Below, piece after piece: positions 27,529-37,937 of a stretch of 54,697 nt of DNA; positions within the stretch are counted from its first letter, which is position 1; every line of letters begins with the position of its first letter. A model generated the notes under the pieces. It made no database searches. It saw nothing but the letters and a program-made list of their open reading frames with translations, and was not told the DNA's origin. The position numbers and the translations under genes were made by a program. This DNA is from Spirochaetia bacterium. Its GTDB lineage: Bacteria > Spirochaetota > Leptospiria > Turneriellales > JAOUOS01. The stretch covers positions 1-54,697 of the forward strand of contig JAOUOS010000020.1 of NCBI GenBank assembly GCA_029880285.1, given 5' to 3'.

Positions 27529-30500
27529 TTAAATGGCTTTTTGAACTTCTGACGAAATATAAACTTTATTGCCAACCCGCCATACAAAGTGCTCGTCTGA
27601 GACAAGGGTTTTTCTTAAATTATTATTAATATCTTCGGTATGATTTACGTAGTACATAGGATGTACCCTTACCACCTGCATGTTGTTTTCATGATTTTTA
27701 TAGTGAATAAAAACAGGGCTTTCACCGGGATATCCCGAAAGTATTTTTTTTATATTTACTACCTGCTCACGTAGCGTAATATTTCCCCCCGATGACATAT
27801 AGATATGAAGGCTTTTTTCTACAAATTTTTCAAGTTCAGAGGCAATAGAAAAATTATTAGCCGTAACCATAAGGCGAGAAGTCTCTTCATCTCTAAAAAT
27901 AGAAACTTTCATATTAATTAAAACAATATTATTTTCTTTAATAATTTCTTTATGCTTTTCGTAAACAGTATTATAAACCCTGCACTCTAAACTGCCGGTT
28001 AAATCTGAAATCGTAAGGGCACAAAAAGAAGTACCCCTTTTCGAGTTAACAATTTTTACGCTGTCTATAACAGCTAATATTTTAACCTGTCTTTCTTTAC
28101 TAAATTCATCATCAATTTCAGATATAGGAACAATGCTAGAATGAGCCAGCATCTCTTTATAGCTATCAACAGGATGTGCGGTTAAGTATAAACCCAAAGT
28201 TTGTTTTTCTAAAAGCAGCTTTTTACCAGAGCTCCATTCGGTAATATCTTTAGTATAATACGAAACGGGCCTTACCTCGCTGGTTTCAAACAATGATTCC
28301 TGCCCCATTGCTTTATCAAGCTGAGCCTTATTGCCAAATGACAATATAATTTCCATATTTTCATATAGAAAAGCTCTGCTTTTGCCAAAACAATCTAAAG
28401 AACCAGAAAATGTAAGCGCTTCAAGGCTTTTTCTATTTAAATGCTTTGATTCTACCCTGCCCGCGAAATCAAAAATGTCATCAAATGGTTTCTCTCTACG
28501 AGCCTCTAGCATGGCGTCAACGGCCAGTTTACCCAGACCTTTTACGCCAAGAAGCCCATAAATTAGCTTATTATCGCTTAATATAGTAAAATCAAGATTT
28601 GATTTATTAATATGGGGAGGCAGAATCTCTATACCCATTTCTTTTGCGCTTTGAATGGTTCCAATTAATTTTTCAGAAGTTTCAATATCAGCATCAAGGT
28701 TAGCCTTAATAAACTCTACAGGATAATGGGCCTTTAAGTAAGCGGTTTGATAGGTAATTAAACCATACGCCGCAGAGTGAGATTTATTAAACCCGTATTT
28801 GCCAAACTCTGCCATCATATCAAACAATTGGCTGGCCCACTTTTCGTTATGGCCCTTCTTTTTTGCCCCGTCTGTAAATTGAGCCTTTAGTTTTTCCATA
28901 ACATCCATTTTTTTCTTGCCCATAGCTTTTCGAAGGGTATCGGCTTCGGCCATACTAAAACCGCCTACTACCCTTGATATCATCATCACTTGTTCCTGAT
29001 AAACAATTGTTCCATAGGTTTCGTTTAATATAGGCTCTAAATCTTTATGAGGATATGTTACTTTTACTTCACCGTTTCTTCTTTTAATATATTCTTCGGT
29101 CATACCCGATTGAAGAGGACCGGGGCGGTATAGGGCTACGCAGGCTATAATGTCTTCGAATTTTTGCGGTTTTGCCCGCTTTAACATTTTTGTCATACCC
29201 GAATTTTCAACCTGAAAAATTCCTTTAGTTTTGCCTTTTTGCAAAAGTTCATAAACGGCCTTATCGTCTAATGGCAGCTTATCAATTTCTACTTTAATAC
29301 CTCTTCTTTTTTTAATTTCATCTATTGTCTTTTGAATGATTGTTAAATTTTTAAGACCCAATAAATCCATTTTTACAAGACCCGCTTTTTCAAGAGAACC
29401 TTTCTCAAACTGAGAAATAACAGACCCTGTTTTTGTATCAACAGCAAGAGGAATTATTTCATCTAAGGCGCAGGGCGCTATAACAATACCAGCGGCATGT
29501 TTGCCAGAATTGCGGGGCACTCCTTCAAGAGTTTTAGCCGTATGCCATAATTTTTTTTCTTTTTCTCCTCTTGAGAAAAATTGTTTTGCTTCATTGCTTT
29601 CAGAAATCGCGTTCTCAAGAGAAAGCCCCGGCGTATCGGGAATATTTTTACAAAGAGCGTTTATTTCAGAAAAGTCAAAACCCATTACACGGGCAACATC
29701 TTTAATTACAGCTTTTGCTGAAAGTGTGCCGAATGTAATTATCTGCGAAACATGGTCCACACCATATTTATTAACAACATAATTTATAACATCTTCACGT
29801 TTGTCTCTGCAAAAATCAATATCAATATCAGGCATTTCATTTCTAGAAGGATTTAAAAATCTCTCGAAAAGAAGCCCGTATCGTATAGGATCTATATTGG
29901 TAATTTCAAGACAATAAGCTGTCATTGAACCAGCCGCAGAACCTCTGCCCGGCCCTACCGGTATATTGCTATTTTTAGCGTAAGATATAAAATCAGATAC
30001 AATAAGAAAATATCCCTCAAAACCCATTTTATGAATAACACTTAGCTCTGTTTTTAGTCGTTCTGTGTAGGCAGCGGGGATTTCTCTGCCGTTAAAACGT
30101 TTTTTTAATCCATCAAAGCTTAGTTTATCAAGATAATCAGCCAAAGATATTCCGTCTGGAGTTTTAAAATCTGGTAAAAGAGGCGTATCAAACTGCATTT
30201 CGAGATTTATCATGTCGGCAATTAGGCGTGTGTTGCTGGCCGCTTCAGGAAACTCGGGAAAAAGATTTCTCATCTCGTCGCCAGATTTTACGTAAAATTC
30301 TTGATTAAAGCCTAAGGTCATTGGCTCATCTATTTTTTTCTGCATTTGAATTCTTAACATTATATCTTGAGCGTCTCGATCTTCTTTGCGTAAAAAATGA
30401 GCATCGTTACTTACAACCAAAGGAATACCTGTTTTTTTGTGAATTTCAATTAATCCTTTTGCTGCTATTTCTTGATCTGCAATACCGTGTTTTTGAAGTT

Positions 30501-31083
30501 CAAGATAAAAATTACCTTTACCTAAAATTTCATTTAAACGAACTGCCAAATTTAAAGCTTCGCTTGACTCTTTTCTTAAAATTTTTCTATTTATCTCTCC
30601 CGCCAAACATCCAGAAAGCCCTACTAAACCCTCAGAATATTCAGATAGCAATTTATAATCGATGCGGGGTTTTTTATAAAAACCTTCAATATAGGCTTTT
30701 GAAGAAAGTTTAATAAGGTTTTTATACCCGGTTTTATTTTTAGCTAATAATACAAAATGATAAGCGCCGCCGTCATTTACATCATCTTTTGATTTTTTTT
30801 CAAATCTTGAAGGCGCTATGTAAAATTCACAGCCAATTATAGGTTTTATATTATTTTTTACGGCTTCACTATAAAACTCTATGGCGCCAAACATATTGCC
30901 ATGGTCAGTTACCGCGACAGAATCCATCCCCAGACTTTTTACGTGACTGACTAAATCTTTTATACCAATGGCGCCATCTAAAAGAGAATACACACTATGC
31001 AAATGCAGGTGTACAAAAGGGTCTTTTTTTAAAACTTCTTCTGAATTATGGTGAATTTCAGGCGCCGACACCAAATGTGACAT
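27529..31083 (-). CDS. dnaE: DNA polymerase III alpha subunit
   Basis: Replicative polymerase, about 1184 residues from the ATG at 31081-31083. An upstream TTG would add 11 residues and is less likely. The PHP domain starts with FVHLHLHSVYSLLDGA. The polymerase active-site text GPGRGSAAGS and PDIDIDFCRDKR is present, as are helix-hairpin-helix and OB-fold regions toward the C-terminus (LTGSLECRVYN). Length and layout match DnaE1 type. Neighbours leuB and the radical SAM gene share its orientation but are functionally unrelated. Confidence 0.97.
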   Translation of the reverse strand: MSHLVSAPEIHHNSEEVLKKDPFVHLHLHSVYSLLDGAIGIKDLVSHVKSLGMDSVAVTDHGNMFGAIEFYSEAVKNNIKPIIGCEFYIAPSRFEKKSKDDVNDGGAYHFVLLAKNKTGYKNLIKLSSKAYIEGFYKKPRIDYKLLSEYSEGLVGLSGCLAGEINRKILRKESSEALNLAVRLNEILGKGNFYLELQKHGIADQEIAAKGLIEIHKKTGIPLVVSNDAHFLRKEDRDAQDIMLRIQMQKKIDEPMTLGFNQEFYVKSGDEMRNLFPEFPEAASNTRLIADMINLEMQFDTPLLPDFKTPDGISLADYLDKLSFDGLKKRFNGREIPAAYTERLKTELSVIHKMGFEGYFLIVSDFISYAKNSNIPVGPGRGSAAGSMTAYCLEITNIDPIRYGLLFERFLNPSRNEMPDIDIDFCRDKREDVINYVVNKYGVDHVSQIITFGTLSAKAVIKDVARVMGFDFSEINALCKNIPDTPGLSLENAISESNEAKQFFSRGEKEKKLWHTAKTLEGVPRNSGKHAAGIVIAPCALDEIIPLAVDTKTGSVISQFEKGSLEKAGLVKMDLLGLKNLTIIQKTIDEIKKRRGIKVEIDKLPLDDKAVYELLQKGKTKGIFQVENSGMTKMLKRAKPQKFEDIIACVALYRPGPLQSGMTEEYIKRRNGEVKVTYPHKDLEPILNETYGTIVYQEQVMMISRVVGGFSMAEADTLRKAMGKKKMDVMEKLKAQFTDGAKKKGHNEKWASQLFDMMAEFGKYGFNKSHSAAYGLITYQTAYLKAHYPVEFIKANLDADIETSEKLIGTIQSAKEMGIEILPPHINKSNLDFTILSDNKLIYGLLGVKGLGKLAVDAMLEARREKPFDDIFDFAGRVESKHLNRKSLEALTFSGSLDCFGKSRAFLYENMEIILSFGNKAQLDKAMGQESLFETSEVRPVSYYTKDITEWSSGKKLLLEKQTLGLYLTAHPVDSYKEMLAHSSIVPISEIDDEFSKERQVKILAVIDSVKIVNSKRGTSFCALTISDLTGSLECRVYNTVYEKHKEIIKENNIVLINMKVSIFRDEETSRLMVTANNFSIASELEKFVEKSLHIYMSSGGNITLREQVVNIKKILSGYPGESPVFIHYKNHENNMQVVRVHPMYYVNHTEDINNNLRKTLVSDEHFVWRVGNKVYISSEVQKAI

Positions 31084-31160
31084 AAGACAAATTTGGAGCG
31101 ATAATGAAGATGTCAATTCAAGTTTAAAATTATTACAATTTTTTAGAAAAAAATACTTTA

Positions 31161-32954
31161 TTAGGCCTTATGCTTAAACTTTCTTCTTTCTTCGCTGGTC
31201 AAAGATTCAGCGGCCTTACTTATTTCGCCCGCTTTGTCTGCCATAGATCCAGCGGTTTCTTTTAAAGACTGTATAGTTTTTTTAGCCTTTTTACTTAATC
31301 TGTTTATATGACTTTCTGTTTGAAGATGAAATCTAAACATATTACGTATATATAAATATAAAAATTCAAAAAATATTCTTATAAATAAGGCTATTTCTAT
31401 AATCCAATCTTTTGTTCTGCGAAGAAAAAAACGAAAGACATTTTCAATTTTATACTCGGGTCTTCTGTTTTTTCTATCTTTTAACCGGTGAAAACCGCTG
31501 ACCATCGGGTGATTTTTACACACAACTATTGAATATTTATACCATAAAAATGTCCAGTACATATTTCTTAAGGGTTCGCCTTTTAAACTTTTAAGTATCC
31601 ACTGCATTCTTCTTAAAGAATAAAACTTCTCCCACGCGTAATTGTACGCTTTTAACCATTCTTTTTCTGACATTTTGGGATGCTTCACCACAGGATGAAA
31701 AGTATCAAACCAATTTAAATCTGAACGCATTACAACGGCATCATCAAGCATTTGCGTATGATCTTTTGAACCGGGAAGAGGCGTTAAAATAAAAAATGAG
31801 GCCATATCAACATGAATATCATATGCCAAAGTTTTAATATCTTTTTTAATTGATTTATATGTATCGTTCGTGAAGCCTATTATATAACCCACATGAGTCA
31901 TAACTCCGCGGCTTCTCCATGCGTTTATCATTTCACGATATGTCTCAATTTTGTTTTGTTTTTTACCAATTTCAATTAAATTTTCAGGGTTTATAGATTC
32001 CATTCCCATAAAAACCTGAGTACATCCCGCTTTAACTGCCTTTTCCATAAAATTGGGTATTTTATATGACATCATATCTACCTGCATCATAAAAGTAAAA
32101 TTATACCCATTTTGGCGCAAATCTATTAAAGCGTCAAAAATTTCTGACCATCTTTTATTTCGTGAAAAATTATCATCAGTAAAAAAATAAAAAGTAACAC
32201 CGTTATCTTCAAAGTTATGCATTACGTGTTTTTTTAAATTATAAATGGGACGGTGCCTCATAAGGTTACCATGAACATTTATAACCGTGCAAAAAGAACA
32301 TTTAAAAGGGCAGCCTCTACCGCAGTCAAGGGTTGAAAACGAATCAACAGAAAATTTATCTAAATATTCTCTGTTTACCTGCGGCAAATGGGGAGTTTCT
32401 AACTCGGGTTTATCTTTTAAAAAATTATAAACAGGTTTTAACTTCTTATTATACGCGTCTTTTAATAAAGAAACCCATTTTTCTTCTACTTCACCGGCAG
32501 TTAAAGAAACGCCTATATCAAGCATTTTTTGCAGTTCAGTTGAAGGTTTGCCCTGAACCGATAATACCCCGCTAATATGAAAACCGCCCATCATAACCTG
32601 ATGGCCTTTTTTTCTAAGAAGCCTCGCGATTTCTGACGCTCGGGGAAACTGATGCGTTTGAACACCAACCATGCAAAAAACGCTGTCTTTTGATACAGCG
32701 TTAACTTCATTTGAAAGAATGTCTATATCTATTAAGTCAACTACTTCATCATATATTTTTGCTATAATTTCTATATCTTCGCCAAGTGAGTCATTTTCAA
32801 TAACTTCTTGGGTTAAGCCGTAAAGACAAGCCAAAGTATTTGAAGGTAAAACGCCTTTTTTAAAACGCACCACATAACCATCTTCATCATAAGCAGAGGG
32901 TTTTATAAGAATGACTGAGAATTTTTTTGTTTTTTCTTTTATTTTTTTTGTCAT
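31161..32954 (-). CDS. B12-binding-type radical SAM protein
   Basis: 597 residues. A cobalamin-binding-like domain occupies ~80-165 (RASEIARLLRKKGHQVMMGGFHIS); the DxHxxG histidine motif is not obvious. The radical SAM core follows, with the cluster cysteines C215, C219 and C222 in CPFKCSFC, and DDNFSRNKRWSEIF further on. The C-terminus adds a hydrophobic stretch and a long basic helical tail (~545-597) that could bind a membrane or nucleic acid. The family (B12-type radical SAM, hopanoid- and lipid-related members included) covers methyl transfer and rearrangements. The substrate cannot be named from the sequence. Confidence 0.85.
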   Translation of the reverse strand: MTKKIKEKTKKFSVILIKPSAYDEDGYVVRFKKGVLPSNTLACLYGLTQEVIENDSLGEDIEIIAKIYDEVVDLIDIDILSNEVNAVSKDSVFCMVGVQTHQFPRASEIARLLRKKGHQVMMGGFHISGVLSVQGKPSTELQKMLDIGVSLTAGEVEEKWVSLLKDAYNKKLKPVYNFLKDKPELETPHLPQVNREYLDKFSVDSFSTLDCGRGCPFKCSFCTVINVHGNLMRHRPIYNLKKHVMHNFEDNGVTFYFFTDDNFSRNKRWSEIFDALIDLRQNGYNFTFMMQVDMMSYKIPNFMEKAVKAGCTQVFMGMESINPENLIEIGKKQNKIETYREMINAWRSRGVMTHVGYIIGFTNDTYKSIKKDIKTLAYDIHVDMASFFILTPLPGSKDHTQMLDDAVVMRSDLNWFDTFHPVVKHPKMSEKEWLKAYNYAWEKFYSLRRMQWILKSLKGEPLRNMYWTFLWYKYSIVVCKNHPMVSGFHRLKDRKNRRPEYKIENVFRFFLRRTKDWIIEIALFIRIFFEFLYLYIRNMFRFHLQTESHINRLSKKAKKTIQSLKETAGSMADKAGEISKAAESLTSEERRKFKHKA

Positions 32955-33035
32955 TATAACAATTTGCGCAGAACAATCTGTTTGTCAAATGTTTTATATA
33001 CCTGCTTTTGGTCAAATATACTTCGACAAAAAAAA

Positions 33036-35096
33036 TCAACCAACATATTGAAGTCTATCTAGTTTTTCAACATATACATTTACCGCTTTGTCATTTATTT
33101 TAAGTTTAGATTTAATTTCTGTAAATGTCTCTTCTGCTTCTTTAAATTTTTTGGCGTAATAATAATTTACACCTGTTTCAAACTTCTGCTTATACGATAA
33201 TTTTTCATCTTTAATTTCACTTGTTTCTGAAGTAAATACTTCGTAAATTGAAAGTGGTATTGTTTTTCCCTTCACGCGCGCGTTGCCGAGAAGTCTTATG
33301 TGTTCAGGTTTTTCGTGAGTGGTAGCAATAATATCTTCACTTACAATTAAACGACATCCAAATTTTTTCGTTAAGCTTTCAAGTCTTGAAGCGATATTTA
33401 CCGCGTCAGAAATAACCGTCCCCTCTAAACGTTCTTTTTCACCTATGGTTCCTAATATTAAATTACCTGTGTGAATACCCATTCCTATATCAATTGGCAC
33501 ATAGCCCTGCCGTTTTCTTATTTGATTATACCTTCTTAATAAAGCAAAAATTTCTTCTGCTGATTTTAAAGCATGAATAGGGCTGTCAGGAAACAATGCC
33601 ATAACCGCGTCACCAATATATTTGTCTATGAATCCATGGTTTTTACGAATTACCGGACTTATTCTTTTTAAATATGAATTTAAAAACTTAAAATTTTGAT
33701 CAGGCGTCATAGACTCAGATAAGGTCGCGAAAGATCGTATATCTATAAACATTATTGTCATAATCTTTTCAACCTGATCACCAAGTTCTACATCAATAAT
33801 ACTTTTCTTATTTAAAAACTGTAAAAACTGCATGGGAACAAATCTGCTGTATGCCTTATTTGTTCTTGTGATATGCTCTTCTCTTTCTTTTCTTTCTAGA
33901 TTTATTTTATCGCCTAATCCGAGAGATAATAATATTACTTCTGCTGTAGCACCTAAAGGAACCGCATTATCTATTAAAAAATTTGACGGCAAAACACCCA
34001 ATGATTTTAATGAGTATAAAACTATACCTATTAAAAGACCGCCCCATGCTAGCAAATAAAAACGAGCGGGGGTATATTTTAATCTATATGATTTAATTCC
34101 TAAAAAAAATAACAATGGCGAAGTTAAAATAGCTGAAGCTATAGCTATCATAATACCTGCTTTGTATGAAATCACAAACGTTAAAATTGCTGAAGCAAAA
34201 TAATAAATAGTTATATACTTTGTTATTTTATGCCATTTAGGCATAAAATGTGATACCATTAGATACGATCTTGTAAATAGTAAAGCAAATCCCAATGGCG
34301 TAAAAATTAAAAACGGTATAGAAATATCATTCCACACTGAACTTTGCGGCCATAAATATTGTGCCCCAATACCCGATAAGCCCGCTTGAAAAAGTATGAG
34401 AAAAGCAATAAAGAATACATAGTATAAATAACCTCTATCTCTTACAGATAAATATAATAAAAAATTGTATAATATCATTACCAATAGAAATCCGTAATAA
34501 AGACCATGCACGAACATGTCACTTGTTCTGTGTTCGGCAAAACTTTTATCTTTCCATAAAATAACAGGAAATTGTATAGAACTGGTTGTTTTAACTTTAA
34601 TAAAGTATTCAATAACCTTATCTAAAACTGGTGTTACTTCAAATACATAGTACCTGTATTTTATATCTCTTTGAACAAAGGGAATTCTATCTCCTAATAT
34701 TACTTTTTGATAATTCCCTTTTTTATCGGGAAAATAAAACTCAATATTATCTATGGGTGAATACGAAAATTCTAAAAATAACTTATTAGCCTTTAAACTA
34801 TCGTTCAACAATTCTTTTTCAGTAAAATCAATTTTAAATTTACCCCAATAAGCAGAATTAGAATATCCAAAATTTGGAGTTTCTCTACCGTCTAGTTTCC
34901 AGCTTATGTTTAAATCGTTTTTTAAAATATCTTCAATAGATAAATTTTGTTTGTCTTCAAAAAATTCAATTTCAGAACCAATTTTAAAAAAATTCTGATT
35001 TTTATTTATAACAATAGGTTTAGATATTAATAAGTTTGTATTAAAAATACAAAATAATATTATAAATAGATATCTTATAAGTTTATAAAATCTCAA
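33036..35096 (-). CDS. 7TMR-DISM receptor with class III nucleotidyl cyclase domain
   Basis: 686 residues. A signal peptide is followed by a periplasmic 7TMR-DISM ligand domain (~30-195), seven membrane helices (~195-390) and a cyclase domain (~435-620). The cyclase has MFIDIRSFATLSE and the second metal aspartate in YIGDAVMALF. EKERLEGTVISDAVNIASRLE occupies the substrate-specificity block. A short helical tail resembles one TPR unit. It likely makes cAMP in response to an extracellular, perhaps carbohydrate-like, ligand; this comes from the family, not from this sequence. It is a different class of cyclase receptor from the soluble one at 18949. Confidence 0.9.
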   Translation of the reverse strand: MRFYKLIRYLFIILFCIFNTNLLISKPIVINKNQNFFKIGSEIEFFEDKQNLSIEDILKNDLNISWKLDGRETPNFGYSNSAYWGKFKIDFTEKELLNDSLKANKLFLEFSYSPIDNIEFYFPDKKGNYQKVILGDRIPFVQRDIKYRYYVFEVTPVLDKVIEYFIKVKTTSSIQFPVILWKDKSFAEHRTSDMFVHGLYYGFLLVMILYNFLLYLSVRDRGYLYYVFFIAFLILFQAGLSGIGAQYLWPQSSVWNDISIPFLIFTPLGFALLFTRSYLMVSHFMPKWHKITKYITIYYFASAILTFVISYKAGIMIAIASAILTSPLLFFLGIKSYRLKYTPARFYLLAWGGLLIGIVLYSLKSLGVLPSNFLIDNAVPLGATAEVILLSLGLGDKINLERKEREEHITRTNKAYSRFVPMQFLQFLNKKSIIDVELGDQVEKIMTIMFIDIRSFATLSESMTPDQNFKFLNSYLKRISPVIRKNHGFIDKYIGDAVMALFPDSPIHALKSAEEIFALLRRYNQIRKRQGYVPIDIGMGIHTGNLILGTIGEKERLEGTVISDAVNIASRLESLTKKFGCRLIVSEDIIATTHEKPEHIRLLGNARVKGKTIPLSIYEVFTSETSEIKDEKLSYKQKFETGVNYYYAKKFKEAEETFTEIKSKLKINDKAVNVYVEKLDRLQYVG

Positions 35097-35190
35097 TTCT
35101 TAAAACCTTATACTTATAGCCATATAGACTATATATTACAACAAGTACAAAAAAAGACAAAAAAAATAATAAATTCATAACCTAATTTTT

Positions 35191-37623
35191 CTAAAATCTC
35201 GCTTCTACCCCAAAAGTGGGCGAAAAAGCCAACCCATCTGATTTTTTTGTTTCAGGATTTACGCCTTCTTTATAAGGCTTGTTGTAGCTCCATCTATAAT
35301 TATACGAATGATAATTATATACATTTAGTAATTCAAAATACCATTTAATATATCCCCATTCATAATTAGTTCTTTTTGAATATCTTAAATCAAGCTGATG
35401 AGAAATAGGCAATCTTTCTGAGTTTTTCTCTCCATATACAGGTGAATAACGGCCGCTATTAGGCGGTAACTCTTTACTTCCTACGATAGGCGTATAAGGA
35501 AAAGAGCTATATAACTGAAATTTACCTTCAATGGAATGAGTATCATATACATAACCGCTAACTAATTTTATAGAGTGCGGCTGTTCACTTTCAAACGGAA
35601 TATATATATTTCCTGTATCATCTAAAGCAAGGCCTGTTTTATGCTTTGCCTGTGTATAGGTATAACTTAACCATCCGTAAAAATCATTTGCTTTTTCTTC
35701 TTTATCTTTTCTAAGCATTACTTCGATACCGTAATTTTTTCTTTTGCCGGTACTTCTTGTCAAAACCTGTTCACCGGCTTCATTAATATGAGGATCACTT
35801 TCAACCAGATCGTAAAAGTTATTGTAATAACCCTCTAATTTTATGGCATATAAATCAATTTTTTGCTCAATACTAACCGATCTGTGAATTGCCCTTTCGG
35901 GTAATGTATTAGTTTTTGCCATTTCGGGCAGTGATTTAAAATAGTAGGGATTCACCTGTAAAAAAGAACTGTAATAGCCGCCTGCGGCGGCAATTGTTGT
36001 TTCAGATTCAAATTCATAACTAATCATACCTCTGGGGTCCGTTGTTAATGTTTTTGTGCGTGCTAAATAATCAAGCCGAACAGCAGGCACCAATTTTAAA
36101 CCGGCAAAGGTAAATTTATTTTCAAGGGCCCCGCTTAAAACAACATTTTCACCTTTATGATCAATAATTACTTCTTCAAATAAATCCTGAGCAAGATCAG
36201 GCGGCCCGCCGCCTCCCGTCTTTGTGTTTGCTTTTGGTATAAGAGATTTTCCATAGGCTTTAAAATCATAATAATTAGCTTCTGAAATAAATCTTATTTC
36301 TGAAAAATCTTTAATATATTCAACTTTTAATATATTTTTTAACCCGTAAACATCAGGATTCGTTGTAATTGTAATATCTTGAAAAGCTGAAGTTATACCT
36401 TCACCTAAAATACTAAATTCTACCAAACCTTCATTTAATACAGAATATAATACCAGATCATTTTGAAATTTTTCTGAAGCTCTGTAGGTGTATCTAACAG
36501 ATTGAACATGCGAGTTTACATCATTTTTCATATCTACCCCGCCAATGAGCGGATCTCTATATTCAGAATTTGGCTCTTCATTTTCATTTTCATCTAAATT
36601 TCGGGCGAAAGCTAATTTATCTTCAAACCCGAATAAAAAAATAGTGAGCGCGTGCTTTGGCAGTAAAAAGTATTTTCCTTTCAGCTGGTAATCCCAATAT
36701 TTGGGGAACTGTTCAATCTTTTCATCAATTATAAATTCAATAACATATGGTAAAAATATTTCAAAGTAAGAGTATCTTCCTGATAAAATATAGTAACCTG
36801 ATATTTTTTCTTCGTTTGATTTTTGATCGTTTTCTATACTTTCTTCAGGTTCATTACTTTGGTATAAAGGCGCTTTAATTAAAACGCTAGATGTTATTAA
36901 ACTTACATCAGATACGCCGCTTAATTTTTTAACATCATCAACAGTGTTAATATCAATAACAGCCGCCCCAGCCTGGCCAAATTCAGCGGGATAAGCTGAA
37001 GCGTATAAATCAATTTCACTCATTAAGTCGCTTGATATAATAGAATGAAAACCCATAAAGTGCTGGGGTTCATAAACCGGAATATCATCTATAAAATACC
37101 TGTTATAACTGGCGTCGGCGCCTCTTATAATCATGGGCCCGAAAAATCCGCCTGACATTTTAATTATTCCCGGCAGTGACGTTAAGGCGCTTAACGAATC
37201 GCCAAATGAACCGGGCACGCTTTTTATTTCTTCTGCTGTCATTGAATACCTAGAAATTTTTTGCACTTCTCGTTCGGCTTTAATTTCAAGAGTTTCGCCT
37301 TTTAACGTTGCCAGCCCAAGAAAAAAATCTTTTTTTGTACTCTCGGTAATTTCAATTTCAGCTTTTAGTGTTTTTAGTCCGGGGGATGAAATAAAAATTG
37401 TGTATTTGCCTGCCTGTGAAATATCAATTGAATAATAACCCTGAGCGTTTGTTCTGGTTTTTATTTTTAACTCGGGCAGGGCCACGGTAGTAAAATCGAG
37501 AGGTTCTTTATCAACTGAATTATAAACATAGCCCGATAACGTTATATTAGAAGAACTATCCTGCGAAAAAAGATTGGCGGTTATAAAAAAACAAATTATC
37601 GTCTTTATAATTTTTATTTTCAT
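35191..37623 (-). CDS. TonB-dependent outer-membrane receptor
   Basis: 810 residues. A signal peptide is followed by a carboxypeptidase-regulatory-like beta domain (~28-110: LSGYVYNSVDKEPLDFTTVALPE). Next come a plug domain (~125-225: SMTAEEIKSVPGSFGDSLSAL, with PMIIRGADA) and a long barrel ending in an aromatic-rich C-terminus with a terminal Phe (SPTFGVEARF). It resembles the paralogue at 44239-46719 throughout. The substrate is unknown; the layout matches receptors for large or carbohydrate ligands. The ExbB/ExbD/TonB proteins encoded at 51-53 kb are the probable energy source. Confidence 0.9.
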   Translation of the reverse strand: MKIKIIKTIICFFITANLFSQDSSSNITLSGYVYNSVDKEPLDFTTVALPELKIKTRTNAQGYYSIDISQAGKYTIFISSPGLKTLKAEIEITESTKKDFFLGLATLKGETLEIKAEREVQKISRYSMTAEEIKSVPGSFGDSLSALTSLPGIIKMSGGFFGPMIIRGADASYNRYFIDDIPVYEPQHFMGFHSIISSDLMSEIDLYASAYPAEFGQAGAAVIDINTVDDVKKLSGVSDVSLITSSVLIKAPLYQSNEPEESIENDQKSNEEKISGYYILSGRYSYFEIFLPYVIEFIIDEKIEQFPKYWDYQLKGKYFLLPKHALTIFLFGFEDKLAFARNLDENENEEPNSEYRDPLIGGVDMKNDVNSHVQSVRYTYRASEKFQNDLVLYSVLNEGLVEFSILGEGITSAFQDITITTNPDVYGLKNILKVEYIKDFSEIRFISEANYYDFKAYGKSLIPKANTKTGGGGPPDLAQDLFEEVIIDHKGENVVLSGALENKFTFAGLKLVPAVRLDYLARTKTLTTDPRGMISYEFESETTIAAAGGYYSSFLQVNPYYFKSLPEMAKTNTLPERAIHRSVSIEQKIDLYAIKLEGYYNNFYDLVESDPHINEAGEQVLTRSTGKRKNYGIEVMLRKDKEEKANDFYGWLSYTYTQAKHKTGLALDDTGNIYIPFESEQPHSIKLVSGYVYDTHSIEGKFQLYSSFPYTPIVGSKELPPNSGRYSPVYGEKNSERLPISHQLDLRYSKRTNYEWGYIKWYFELLNVYNYHSYNYRWSYNKPYKEGVNPETKKSDGLAFSPTFGVEARF

Positions 37624-37937
37624 TTACTGGTAAAGAAAAAAATAAACTTAAACTGTCATCTTAAATTTATGGGCAAGCCTCATTCCTTTTACCTTACAGT
37701 CATTCCCGCGAAAGCGGGAATCTACAATTAACCCGCCTCACAGATTCCCGCTTTCGCGGGAATGAAGCCCTGCGTTAAGTAAATTACCCGTACCGTATTA
37801 AAGTCTGTGCCCGCCAAAAAGTGGTGCTTGTTGTCCTTGAGAACGGAATCTGTACCCATTGACGGCATGGCATAAACACTAGCGAGAATACCAGTAAAAT
37901 ATCTTTATATTTTGAGAAAGCCAGATACTTAAATAAC
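37624..37937 (-). other. Intergenic region with a REPIN-like element and a possible gene remnant
   Basis: These 314 nt lie between two minus-strand genes. They hold a 24-bp perfect inverted repeat at 37700-37765. A minus-strand open stretch runs between about 37898 and 37730, passes through the right arm of the repeat and ends in a short reading with IPAKAGI. No start codon or ribosome binding site supports a real gene. Confidence 0.5.
37700..37765. repeat. REPIN-like inverted repeat pair
   Basis: The arms at 37700-37723 and 37742-37765 are perfect reverse complements over 24 bp, with an 18-nt spacer. Each arm is itself a hairpin (ATTCCCGCGAAAGCGGGAAT with a short loop). This is the widespread ATTCCCGC-type REP palindrome, mobilised elsewhere by REP-associated (RAYT/Y1) transposases or used as dRS3-like phage integration targets. 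No such enzyme gene is in the window. Confidence 0.8.

Noticed and set aside
30321..30713. Plus-strand frame inside dnaE
   Set aside because: It lies antisense within the PHP/polymerase coding sequence and reads as random hydrophobic text.
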